DNA of 49,126 bases. Source: Oscillospiraceae bacterium (GTDB taxonomy: Bacteria > Bacillota > Clostridia > Oscillospirales > CAG-272). The notes beneath the pieces are model-generated. The model saw only the letters and a list, made by a program, of their open reading frames with translations. It had not been told where the DNA came from and did no database searches. The position numbers and the translations under genes were made by a program. This document shows positions 24,280 through 32,375 of the stretch, one piece after another (position 1 is the stretch's first letter; the number at the start of each line of letters is the position of its first letter). Location: assembly GCA_015064545.1 (NCBI GenBank), contig SVSA01000003.1:1-49126 (forward strand). Direction: 5' to 3'.

Positions 24280-27204
24280 ATGCAGACACACCGAAAAACG
24301 GTTATGCAAACCATTACCGAGGGATGGCGGTATCGCTGTGATCCCGACGGCATCGGCTTTGAGGAACAATGGCAAAACGGCTTGGGTGAACAGGCTCAGC
24401 CGGTTGACGTTCCCGGTCTGGCGCCAAGCTATGCGCTCTATACCTGGTATGAGGTTGCGTTTGTGCCGATCTTGCAGCCTCAGCCGGGGGAACGGGTTTG
24501 CCTGTGCTTGGCGGGGGCTCCGTATGAAACCGAATATTGGCTGAACGGTGAGCCGATCGGCTCCCATACCGGACGCCATGATGCCTTCTATTTCGATGTG
24601 ACCGATTATCTCGGTCAGACCTGTCGGCTGACGGTGATGACAGCCAATCCCTCTGTACATAAGGCGTATCGGGGATTGACGCAGGCCCATGTCGGTGTTA
24701 CCTTTGTCTCGCAAGCCCGTTTTCAACAGCCGGTGCGTTTGGTATTGCGCCCGGAAGTGCGGCTAGAGGATGTGTTTGTTCGCGCGGACATCGCATCGTC
24801 CTCGGTAACCGTGACGGCGACGGTCTTGAATGCCTCCCCGCGAAAAACCTCCGGTAAGCTTTCGGTTACGGTTTCCGAAAAGGGACAGACGTATTTGTGC
24901 GGGTCCTCGGATCTTGTTTTTGAGACCGATGTCGGAGAAACGACGGTAACCGCTTCGGTTCCTATGGAGCGTTTTTCTCTGTGGTCTCCCGAGCATCCCT
25001 CTCTGTATACCGTGACGGTCGTGCTGTCAGATGATGACAGCGGCCTCTCGGATATCCAAACGTTTTCTACCGCATTCCGTTCGCTCCGGGTGAATGCCAA
25101 CGGCTATTTTGAACTGAACGGTAAGCGGATTTATCTCAAAATGACACATATGGCCAATACCTGGCCGCTTTCTCACGAAACCGCAAAAGATCTGTCCGGC
25201 TACCGTCGGATGCTGATCTATTTAAAGTCCTGCGGCTTCAATGCCATCCGCCAGTTAGCTTCCTGTCCGCTTCCGCAGCTATTGGACCTTTGCGACGAGC
25301 TGGGCTTGATTGTTTATGGTGAGCATCCGATGGCATGGCATAAAAAGGATTGCGAGCAAACCGCATCCCTTTTTGAAATGACCGTGAAGGCCGCGCTGCG
25401 GCGCGATCGAAACCATCCCTGCTTCCTTCTGTTTGGTATGCAGAACGAGACCTTGATTCGTTCTGACGGTCCCTCACCGACGGTCAAGCTGTATCAGGCT
25501 GTCCGTAACTCTCTTTCTTATGCCCGTCCGCCGGCACCCGACGTGGTATTTCTTTTACAAAGTGCCCGCTTTGACGGTAACCGCAGTCTCGGCTCGGCCT
25601 GCAATCCCGGCAGTATTCGCTGGGATGGCTATATGGGCGATGAATCGCCCGATGCCCCCGATACCGTGGTTGACCATCATATTCCCAATTATTTTACGCC
25701 CGGTATGGGAGATGTTCATCTATATCCGGTATTGCCGCACGGCAAGCGTACCAAGGATACCTTGGCCAGCTTTGACAGTATGCGACGCGGTGTCTTCTTC
25801 TCGGAGGCCGGCGTCGGTTCCTTGGCTAACGTGTTCGCGTCTAAGCTGTATTTGGAGCAGTACGGCATAACGCCGCGCAGTCCCGAGGAGGCAAGAATTG
25901 CCGAGCATTGTGAGCAATTCCGTGCCTTCTATACCGCGTATCGTTTGGATCGCATCTTCGCAACACCGGAAGCAGCCTTCCGCGCCAGCTATGCCCTGCA
26001 GGGTAAGCAACGGCGACTTTACTTTGATTATATTCGTCGGGTCGATCGTTTCAGCGGCTACAGCATGACGATGGCGTCCGATGCCGAATATAAAGGGGAG
26101 GGTATTGTCGGTACCTTCCATGAGCCGAAGACAACGATGGCCGACGTCATGTATGACGGATGGTACGATCTTCGCTTCTGCATAACCGTAAATCATACGG
26201 TCTTGTGGCAGGAGGATTTGCTTGAACTGGATATCGTTCTGTCAGATTTTGGTGTCCTGAAGGAAGGGCAATCGTATCCGATTGCCGTTACGCTGAACGG
26301 TGCCGACGGCACCGTGTGGAGCAAAACACTGACCTTCGTGCCGCGTGTCGGCGCGAATGGCGAGCTACCGTTTGCCACAACGCTTCTGAACGAAAAGCTG
26401 CCGCTGAGGGAGCTTCCTCCCGGTGCTTATACGATTGCCGCAGAGTTTCTTGCCGGCGCTTATGCGACCGGTGGCGAACGCACGGTGTATGTGAGAAGCC
26501 GTAAGGAATTGCCGACGCTCGGCACGGTTTACGGCAAGGACCTTCCCCATGAGGTTGTGTCGCTTCTTCATGCTTGCGGTGCCCACGTGGAGGCTTCCCT
26601 GCCGCATCGTGCGCCGGCGGGACGAGTCATACTGGTTGGCAGTAACAGTCTGTATGATCGTGAATTGACCGAGCTCTATGCGCTGGCCGAGGCGGGTGCC
26701 CATGTGGTGATTCTGACACCGGAGGCGCTGATCCGTACCGCGGCCATGAAGTCCGAGGATGAGGGTACGGAGCGCATCGACTTCAGCCTGGCCAAGGTGA
26801 ATGATATCCGTGTGCCGTTTAAGGCCGCCGGCTCCTTGTCCCACTTTGGAAACTGGCTGTATCATTACGAATATGCTGTGCATGAATCCCATGCGACGGC
26901 CGGATTGCCGTCGCGCTGTCTGATGGATCCTGAGTATTATGAGCAGATTTGGTCAAACAAGCTCTTTCGGTTTACCGATGTGCCGCAAGAGCCGGCGGTT
27001 TCCGGCTTCCTTGCCGGACACGATATGACCGGTGATCTCAGCTTCAAATGCGGTTTTCAGCTTGGCACCTTTACCTACGGACGCGGCCTGATCACGCTCA
27101 ATGCGCTCCGCCTGATCGAGAGCGTCGGTTCGCCGGTGGCGGACTTGATTCTCTGCAATTTGGCGGCTTATATCCCCTACGCAGAATCGGAGGAATTGCA
27201 ATAA
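24280..27204 (+). CDS. Cytoplasmic GH2-type glycoside hydrolase, paralogue of the upstream lipoprotein
   Basis: 974 aa with no signal peptide. Domain order matches the upstream enzyme: jelly roll (PYETEYWLNGEPIGSHTGRH), Ig-like domain, TIM barrel with E390 in GMQNETL (acid/base candidate) and E509 in FFSEAGVG (nucleophile candidate), and the same C-terminal Rossmann-like domain (VILVGSNSLYD, GAHVVILTPEAL) ending in GFQLGTFTYG. Shared landmarks include DGNRSLGSACNPGS, GYMGDE and SRCLMD. ATG 24280 follows AAAGGA; ATG 24304 is possible. The pair suggests one enzyme acting outside and one finishing imported fragments inside. Specificity within GH2 (galactosidase, glucuronidase, mannosidase) is not resolved. 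Confidence 0.85.
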   Translation: MQTHRKTVMQTITEGWRYRCDPDGIGFEEQWQNGLGEQAQPVDVPGLAPSYALYTWYEVAFVPILQPQPGERVCLCLAGAPYETEYWLNGEPIGSHTGRHDAFYFDVTDYLGQTCRLTVMTANPSVHKAYRGLTQAHVGVTFVSQARFQQPVRLVLRPEVRLEDVFVRADIASSSVTVTATVLNASPRKTSGKLSVTVSEKGQTYLCGSSDLVFETDVGETTVTASVPMERFSLWSPEHPSLYTVTVVLSDDDSGLSDIQTFSTAFRSLRVNANGYFELNGKRIYLKMTHMANTWPLSHETAKDLSGYRRMLIYLKSCGFNAIRQLASCPLPQLLDLCDELGLIVYGEHPMAWHKKDCEQTASLFEMTVKAALRRDRNHPCFLLFGMQNETLIRSDGPSPTVKLYQAVRNSLSYARPPAPDVVFLLQSARFDGNRSLGSACNPGSIRWDGYMGDESPDAPDTVVDHHIPNYFTPGMGDVHLYPVLPHGKRTKDTLASFDSMRRGVFFSEAGVGSLANVFASKLYLEQYGITPRSPEEARIAEHCEQFRAFYTAYRLDRIFATPEAAFRASYALQGKQRRLYFDYIRRVDRFSGYSMTMASDAEYKGEGIVGTFHEPKTTMADVMYDGWYDLRFCITVNHTVLWQEDLLELDIVLSDFGVLKEGQSYPIAVTLNGADGTVWSKTLTFVPRVGANGELPFATTLLNEKLPLRELPPGAYTIAAEFLAGAYATGGERTVYVRSRKELPTLGTVYGKDLPHEVVSLLHACGAHVEASLPHRAPAGRVILVGSNSLYDRELTELYALAEAGAHVVILTPEALIRTAAMKSEDEGTERIDFSLAKVNDIRVPFKAAGSLSHFGNWLYHYEYAVHESHATAGLPSRCLMDPEYYEQIWSNKLFRFTDVPQEPAVSGFLAGHDMTGDLSFKCGFQLGTFTYGRGLITLNALRLIESVGSPVADLILCNLAAYIPYAESEELQ

Positions 27205-27241
27205 TTCTTCCCATCATCATTTTTGGAGAGGAGCTTCGACC

Positions 27242-28228
27242 ATGAAAAAAATTCTGTTTTCGATGCTATGTTTATCGCTATGTCTCTTCTTGCTTCCGAT
27301 GACGGTTGCGGCGGGCAGCACCACGGTTGCAACTGCCGACCTGAATACCGGAGCCGGTCCCTATGAAACCGGATGGATGGGCGTGGCACAGGTCAATGCC
27401 ATCAGCGGTAAGGCTGTCTTCGCCAAGGCGATCAATGCCTTCAGTCCCGGTTCTCTCGGTAACGATGTCGATGATAACAGTCTCTTGGGACATGGCGGTT
27501 ATTCGAACGGTACGCGCCGTACCAAGCTTTATCCGTTGTCACACAAGGTGGCGGCCGGCACGTATGAAATTACGGTCTGGGTGCTGGATCCCGACGGAGC
27601 CAGAACCCATGAGGGGTCGGATTTCGGCTTTATGCTGACCTTCCATAGTGCGGATCTTGAGGATGATGCTCTGAAAAACGACTGGAATGATTCTGCCAAA
27701 ACCCACGGTGCCCTGATGGTGTTTAATACGCATAAGCCCGCATCCGATGAGGTGCTCAGCGGCGAAAAGCACTGGGACGGCTACGACGGCACCAAGGCTC
27801 AAATGGCTCCGACGGGACGGGTACAGCTGATTGGCTCCAGCTCGTGGGAGGAATATAAGGCAACGATTGAATTGACTGCCGAAAGCGGCAAGATTGCTTT
27901 TTGGCTCTATCAGTGGGCAGGGTATGACAACAAGAGTGCCCTCCAATTCTATGTGGATGATGTCAAGGTCTCGACGGTCGGCAGTGAAGATACCACGATC
28001 ACGACCGAGCCGATGACCGATCCCGAGGCAACCACTGAGCCCACGGTAACTACCGATCCCGCGACAACGCAGGCACCGCAGAGCGAGAGCAAAGCGCCTT
28101 CGGCGGACAGCTCAGCGGAGGTACAACCGTCGAACCCCGGCAGCTCGCTGCCGATGATTCTGACGATTGTGGTAACGGTTCTGCTGGTTGCGGTTGCGCT
28201 GATTACGGTGCTGAAAAAGAAAAAATAA
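27242..28228 (+). CDS. Secreted anchored surface protein, first of three paralogues
   Basis: 328 aa, no named family recognised. Signal peptide residues 1-24 (cut near VAAG). The main domain (about 30-245) shares landmarks with the two following proteins: GTRRTKL, AAGTYEITVW, FMLTFH, WNDSAKTHGALM, IAFWLYQWAG and a final FYVDDVKVS, the last recalling the calcium- or sugar-binding end of beta-sandwich carbohydrate-binding modules. A Thr/Pro/Glu linker follows, then PSNPGSS, a membrane helix and KKKK. It lacks the QGD motif found in its paralogues. Ribosome site GGAGAGGAG. It lies right behind the GH2 genes, so binding of the same glycan is a reasonable guess. Confidence 0.8.
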   Translation: MKKILFSMLCLSLCLFLLPMTVAAGSTTVATADLNTGAGPYETGWMGVAQVNAISGKAVFAKAINAFSPGSLGNDVDDNSLLGHGGYSNGTRRTKLYPLSHKVAAGTYEITVWVLDPDGARTHEGSDFGFMLTFHSADLEDDALKNDWNDSAKTHGALMVFNTHKPASDEVLSGEKHWDGYDGTKAQMAPTGRVQLIGSSSWEEYKATIELTAESGKIAFWLYQWAGYDNKSALQFYVDDVKVSTVGSEDTTITTEPMTDPEATTEPTVTTDPATTQAPQSESKAPSADSSAEVQPSNPGSSLPMILTIVVTVLLVAVALITVLKKKK

Positions 28229-28309
28229 CTTACTCTGTTCTTAATGTCTGACGTGTTCGCAGACACGGCAGGCGTTCAGATAAAAAATTTTATGAAAGGA
28301 ACTGTTCTT

Positions 28310-29215
28310 ATGAAAAAGACAATCCTCGCATTGACCCTCGCGCTTTCTCTTGTTCTTTCCTTTGCTGCGCTTACGGTTGCGGCAGAGGAGCCGATTGCCA
28401 TCTGCCAGTACGACGAGCATTCTGCTCCCGCGTACAAGGGCACCGGCTTGATCGCCAAGGCGACTGGTTCGGTTCTGGGTGAAAGCGGTACCTCGGTTTA
28501 CGCTAAGCCCTTTGCTGCTCAGGGCGGCTTTGATGCAACGGTAGCTTCCGGCCAGACCGGTACCCGTCGCTCCAAGCTGTATTCGCTTTCCTCCACCGTT
28601 CCTGCAGGCACCTACACGGTTGACATTTATTTGTATGACCGTGCCGGCATGCTGAAGGTGGAAGGCAACAACTTTGGTCTCATGCTGACGCTGCATGGTG
28701 CCGAGGTAACCGACGATACCCTTGACTACGCTTGGAATGAAGAAAGCCTGACCGCTTTTGTCGGCATGATTGAGCATACTGCCGGCACTCCCGAGCAGGA
28801 TCCCAGCCGCGGTGAGCTGGTAACCGACTACTTCAACTACAACGACGGCAACAAGGTTACCTTCACCAAGACCGAAGAAACCAAGCCCGGTACCAATGGA
28901 ACCACATGGATCAAGTATACCGCTGAGGTTACGCTGACCACGCCAGTTGCCAAGACCGCTTTCTGGCTCTATCAGTTTGATGCCGGTTATAAGTGTGTCA
29001 GTGGCGCTGACTTTGTGTTTATCGATGGCCTGACCATCACGCCCAAGGCCGCTCCCGAAACGCAGGCTCCTGTTACCCAGGCTCCCGCTACCCAGGCTCC
29101 CGCGACCTCGGATACGACTGTCGTTCCTCCGCAGGGTGATATGACCGCTGTCGTCGCTCTGATCGCTGTGATCGGCACGGCCGGTGTTGTCTTCGCTGCG
29201 AAGAAGAAGCACTAA
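28310..29215 (+). CDS. Secreted surface protein with QGD anchor, second of three paralogues
   Basis: 301 aa. Signal peptide to about residue 24 (TVAAEE). The shared domain shows GTRRSKL, PAGTYTVDIYLYD, LMLTLHG, KTAFWLYQF and FVFIDGLTI. Then comes a linker of APATQ/APVTQ units, VVPPQGD, the helix MTAVVALIAVIGTAGVVF and AAKKKH. ATG 28310 has GAAAGGA upstream; an in-frame ATG at 28244 would put the signal peptide internal and is rejected. The 3' coding end and the downstream spacer are nearly identical in DNA to those of the next gene. Confidence 0.82.
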   Translation: MKKTILALTLALSLVLSFAALTVAAEEPIAICQYDEHSAPAYKGTGLIAKATGSVLGESGTSVYAKPFAAQGGFDATVASGQTGTRRSKLYSLSSTVPAGTYTVDIYLYDRAGMLKVEGNNFGLMLTLHGAEVTDDTLDYAWNEESLTAFVGMIEHTAGTPEQDPSRGELVTDYFNYNDGNKVTFTKTEETKPGTNGTTWIKYTAEVTLTTPVAKTAFWLYQFDAGYKCVSGADFVFIDGLTITPKAAPETQAPVTQAPATQAPATSDTTVVPPQGDMTAVVALIAVIGTAGVVFAAKKKH

Positions 29216-29299
29216 GCAACTATTTTCCTTCCTCCGCCTCGGCGGAGGAAGGAATTGGATATCGGCGGTCTCTCTGCGTGAGGGGAGACTGCCGAATAC
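29042..29299. repeat. Direct repeat copy A (C-terminal code plus double-hairpin spacer)
   Basis: About 260 bases covering the anchor-coding end of the second paralogue and the following spacer closely match 30207-30479, differing by a few substitutions and one 15-base APATQ unit. The spacer part (about 29218-29299) holds two hairpins, 29227-29252 and 29263-29294. Confidence 0.85.
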
Positions 29300-29417
29300 C
29301 TCAGTAACGGTTGCCGTCTGTGGCCTTGTTGTTGCCAAGAACGCGGTATCCTCGTTTGTCCGATTTATGCCGATCGGCATAGAAAAATAAAAAAATTTTA
29401 GAAAGGAACTCCTCGAA

Positions 29418-30395
29418 ATGAAAAAGACTCTTCTCGCACTGATCCTCGCACTTTCCCTTGTGTTTGCTTGCACGGCTGTTCTCAGCGTTTCGGCTGAGGA
29501 AACCACAAGCTATCTTTGCAATTTCAGTACCTTTGGCGGTGGAGCTGCGAAAACCAGCTGGACCGGCGGTATGGTAGGCCGTACGGCGTATAACTATGAC
29601 AATGCTTCTTCCGGTAACGCCGTGTATGTTACCCCCAAGCTGGTGGGCGGTCTTGGCGACCACGAAACGAAGCTTACAACCTCCGCAGCTCTCTTTACCA
29701 ACGGTACGCGCAGAACCACCCTCTTTGCCTTTGACAAGACGGTTCCCGCCGGCACGTATACGATGACGGTTTGGGTTTGCGATACCAACAATTTCTTTGC
29801 GGAGACCTCCGAGCAGCGCCTTGGCCTTCTTCTGACCTTCCATGCGCCCAACATCATCGATGGCGCGGACAATTCTCCTACCAATGAGGAAGACGAGCTG
29901 TATCTCGACTGGAATGATACCGCTAAGACGAATGCGGCTGTCATGATCGCTGAAAATCTGGATGAAAGCCAGCTGCAGAATGTTTCTGACAAGGCGTTCC
30001 ATACCTGGAACGGCAACAAGTTCTCTATGACCAAGACCGAGGAATCGGTTACCACGGGTGCTAAGACCTGGTTTAAGTATACCGGTGATATTACCCTGAC
30101 TGCCGATTGCTCCAATGTGGCATTCTGGCTGTATCAGTGGTCGGGCTCGAACAATAAGGTTATGGGTGATTCCGCTCATATCTTTATTGACGACGTTGTT
30201 CTGACTCCCAAGGCCGCTCCCGAAACGCAGGCTCCCGCTACCCAGGCTCCCGCTACCCAGGCTCCTGCTACCCAGGCTCCCGCGACCTCGGATACGACTG
30301 TCGTTCCTCCGCAGGGTGATATGACGGCTGTCGTTGCTCTGATCGCTGTGATCGGTACGGCTGGTGTTGTCTTCGCTGCGAAGAAGAAGCACTAA
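29418..30395 (+). CDS. Secreted surface protein with QGD anchor, third of three paralogues
   Basis: 325 aa. Signal peptide to about residue 26 (SVSAEE). The shared domain shows GTRRTTL, PAGTYTMTVWV, LLLTFH, WNDTAKTNAAVM, VAFWLYQWSG and IFIDDVVLT. The linker has one more APATQ unit than the second paralogue, followed by VVPPQGD and the same helix and AAKKKH tail. Ribosome site GAAAGGAAC. Domain sequences have diverged far more than the anchor and spacer, which points to recent copying or gene conversion of the 3' part. Confidence 0.82.
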   Translation: MKKTLLALILALSLVFACTAVLSVSAEETTSYLCNFSTFGGGAAKTSWTGGMVGRTAYNYDNASSGNAVYVTPKLVGGLGDHETKLTTSAALFTNGTRRTTLFAFDKTVPAGTYTMTVWVCDTNNFFAETSEQRLGLLLTFHAPNIIDGADNSPTNEEDELYLDWNDTAKTNAAVMIAENLDESQLQNVSDKAFHTWNGNKFSMTKTEESVTTGAKTWFKYTGDITLTADCSNVAFWLYQWSGSNNKVMGDSAHIFIDDVVLTPKAAPETQAPATQAPATQAPATQAPATSDTTVVPPQGDMTAVVALIAVIGTAGVVFAAKKKH

Positions 30396-30479
30396 GCAAA
30401 TCTTATCCTTCCTCCGCCTCGGCGGAGTAAGGAATTTGATATCGGCGGCCTCTCTGCGTGAGGAGAGGATGCCGAATAC
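30207..30479. repeat. Direct repeat copy B (C-terminal code plus double-hairpin spacer)
   Basis: Second copy of the repeat at 29042-29299. The spacer hairpins are at 30407-30432 (one mismatch introduced by G to T) and 30443-30474. In the second hairpin a T-A pair of copy A is a C-G pair here, and the 8-base loop TGCGTGAG is identical. Confidence 0.85.
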
Positions 30480-30503
30480 GTATTTGAAAGGATTATTTGA
30501 ACC

Positions 30504-31208
30504 ATGGAAAGAGTTGTATTTATTACCGGCGGTTCGTCGGGCTACGGAAAGGCAATGGCAAAGAAGTTTGTCGCTTCGGGCGATACCGTTATCATTGCCG
30601 CTCGCAATGAGGCCAAGCTGATGGCCGCGAAGGAAGAGGTTGGCGCTGCGGAGGCGCTCGTTATGGATGTCACCTCGGTGGCCGATTGGGAAAAGGCCTA
30701 TGCGCTGGTTGCTGAAAAATACGGTAAAATTGACGTTCTTGTCAACAATGCCGGTTCGGGCGTTGCCATCAAGGAGGTTGTCGATCAGTCGATCGAGGAT
30801 ATCGATTGGTGCATCAAGCTGAACCTCAACAGCGTGATCTACGGTTGCCGTCAGTTTGCGCCGATGATGAAGAAGCAGAAGGCGGGCACCATCATCAATA
30901 TTTCGACCGTCTGCGCTCGTCAGTGCTGGCCGGCTTGGAGCATTTATGCCGCCGCTAAGGCCGGTGTGCTCAATTTCTCCAAGGGTCTGTATACCGAGCT
31001 TCAGCCCGACAATATCCGTGTTACCTGTGTTATTCCTGCGGCCGCTTCGACCGGTTTCCAAGCCGGCTCCGGCATTGGCGAAGTGGATAACATTCTGTCG
31101 GTCGATGATATTGCCGATACGGTTCTCTATGTGGCCAATCTGCCGGCACGTGCCGTCGTGGAGGATGTCACGGTTTGGGGTATTGACCAGGTGGTTAATC
31201 CGCTGTAA
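30504..31208 (+). CDS. SDR-family oxidoreductase
   Basis: 234 aa, short-chain dehydrogenase. TGGSSGYG near residues 8-15 binds the cofactor, NNAG lies near 84, and Y148 and K152 (IYAAAK) are the catalytic pair. It is followed by its own terminator, so it belongs with the surface-protein side and not with the lactonase operon. It may be a sugar or keto-acid reductase; substrate unknown. It differs clearly from the SDR at 12047-12808 (shorter, no TGG-type C-terminal extension). Confidence 0.87.
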   Translation: MERVVFITGGSSGYGKAMAKKFVASGDTVIIAARNEAKLMAAKEEVGAAEALVMDVTSVADWEKAYALVAEKYGKIDVLVNNAGSGVAIKEVVDQSIEDIDWCIKLNLNSVIYGCRQFAPMMKKQKAGTIINISTVCARQCWPAWSIYAAAKAGVLNFSKGLYTELQPDNIRVTCVIPAAASTGFQAGSGIGEVDNILSVDDIADTVLYVANLPARAVVEDVTVWGIDQVVNPL

Positions 31209-31220
31209 GGACATTCATTA

Positions 31221-31248
31221 AGGGAGATCTGATTCGGTCTCCCTTTTT
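31221..31248 (+). terminator. Rho-independent terminator of the SDR gene
   Basis: AGGGAGA pairs with TCTCCCT around a 10-base loop, followed by TTTTT. Confidence 0.85.
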
Positions 31249-31444
31249 GTGTGAAACAATATGCAAAGATTGTGTAAAAATATGCAGGCATTTCGCGCGC
31301 TATCGAGAGAGGCGGTTCGCTTTTTCCGGCGGCTTGACCTGTCGAAATATTGCACAAACTTCCGCTGTTATTATTATTTTTTATAGTCAACCCATTTATT
31401 TGTAAAAAAAGAAAAAATGTGTCGCTAAAGCGCAAAAATAGACA

Positions 31445-31473
31445 TTGACAACCAATTTTTTCTTGTGTATAAT
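31445..31473 (+). promoter_or_regulatory. Consensus promoter of the lactonase-ribokinase operon
   Basis: -35 TTGACA (31445-31450), 17-base spacer, -10 TATAAT (31468-31473). The leader of about 95 bases contains a hairpin with a 10-base stem (31501-31510 with 31531-31540) and an inner GGC/GCC pair set. Confidence 0.85.
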
Positions 31474-31575
31474 AAGAGGGATATCATGAATATTTTGCTT
31501 CGTGTGTCAATAACGGCATGACAGCCTTGCTTGACGCACGGTAGGGAATGTATTTATAACGTAAGGAGAAAATCT

Positions 31576-32337
31576 ATGGAGTCTTTTGCTTCTTATCTGC
31601 ACCGTTTTAAGGTGGCGGAAGGACAAATCGGCGTTTTTTGGCTCGGTCAGGCCGGCTTTGCTTTTAAGAGCGCGGGCGGCACGGTGATTGCTGTCGATCC
31701 GTACTATTCCGATTGCTGTAACCGCTATTTCGGTTTCCGCCGTCTGATCCCGTATCTGATGACACCGACCGATATTGAGTTTGATGCCATTGTTTGTTCG
31801 CATGCGCATTACGATCATTTTGATGTTGACGGCATTCCCCATGCGCTCAGTAATGGCAATACGCGCCTGATTTGCGCAACCGATTGCCTTGTGGAATGTG
31901 AGCGCTTGAATATTCACGATCGTATTACCACCCTTGCGCTTGGCGAAAGCACGGTCTGCGGCGATTTCACCATCACCGGTATGGCCTGTGATCACGGTGA
32001 GTTGGCTCCCGACGCCCTGGCTTTGCTTATCGAGTGCGACGGAAAGAAAATCTATCTGATGGGTGATACCTGCTTCCGCGCCGATCTTTTGGAAAATGAA
32101 GTGCTTCACGGCACCGATCTGTTAATCCTGCCGATTAACGGTGCCTTTGGTAATCTGAACGAGCGGGAGGGCGCTGAGGTATGTAAGCTGCTGAAGCCCA
32201 AGCTGGCGATTCCCTGCCATTTCGGTAACTTCGCCGAGCATGGCGGAAATCCCGGTCTGTATGCCGAAATTATGAAGACCGAGGTGCCTGAGGTTCCGTA
32301 TCGCCTGATGCGCGTTGGTGAAGGCATCCGTCTTTGA
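31576..32337 (+). CDS. Metallo-beta-lactamase-fold hydrolase, UlaG-like
   Basis: 253 aa. The metal-binding signature HAHYDHFD starts at H76 (H76, H78, D80, H81); further ligands are likely H in CDHGE and the aspartate of GDTCF; the closing CHFGNF matches UlaG-type lactonases. Such enzymes open sugar lactones, for example L-ascorbate 6-phosphate lactone. It is the first gene of an operon with a zinc alcohol dehydrogenase, cupin, DeoC and ribokinase. A dehydrogenase plus lactonase pair would convert a sugar to its acid via the lactone. ATG 31576 follows AAGGAG. Confidence 0.85.
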   Translation: MESFASYLHRFKVAEGQIGVFWLGQAGFAFKSAGGTVIAVDPYYSDCCNRYFGFRRLIPYLMTPTDIEFDAIVCSHAHYDHFDVDGIPHALSNGNTRLICATDCLVECERLNIHDRITTLALGESTVCGDFTITGMACDHGELAPDALALLIECDGKKIYLMGDTCFRADLLENEVLHGTDLLILPINGAFGNLNEREGAEVCKLLKPKLAIPCHFGNFAEHGGNPGLYAEIMKTEVPEVPYRLMRVGEGIRL

Positions 32338-32375
32338 TTTTCATTTCCGAATGGAACGAAAGGATATAACACATT

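Larger units (their letters stand above)
31209..31575. other. 366-base intergenic region
   Basis: No gene is supported here. It contains a terminator (31221-31248), about 190 bases of AT-rich sequence in which nothing was recognised, a consensus promoter (31445-31473) and a leader hairpin (31501-31540). Confidence 0.7.

Noticed and set aside
28244..28309. Upstream ATG extending the second surface paralogue
   Set aside because: It would place 22 residues ahead of a classic MKK signal peptide; the inner ATG has a proper ribosome site.
29040..30300. Repeated short units as a CRISPR array
   Set aside because: The units are in-frame 15-base codons for APATQ inside two genes, without spacers of constant length.
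29301..31214. Minus-strand open frame of 637 codons across the third surface paralogue and the SDR
   Set aside because: It runs through two well-supported plus-strand genes and their spacer hairpins and resembles no protein family; a codon-bias artefact.
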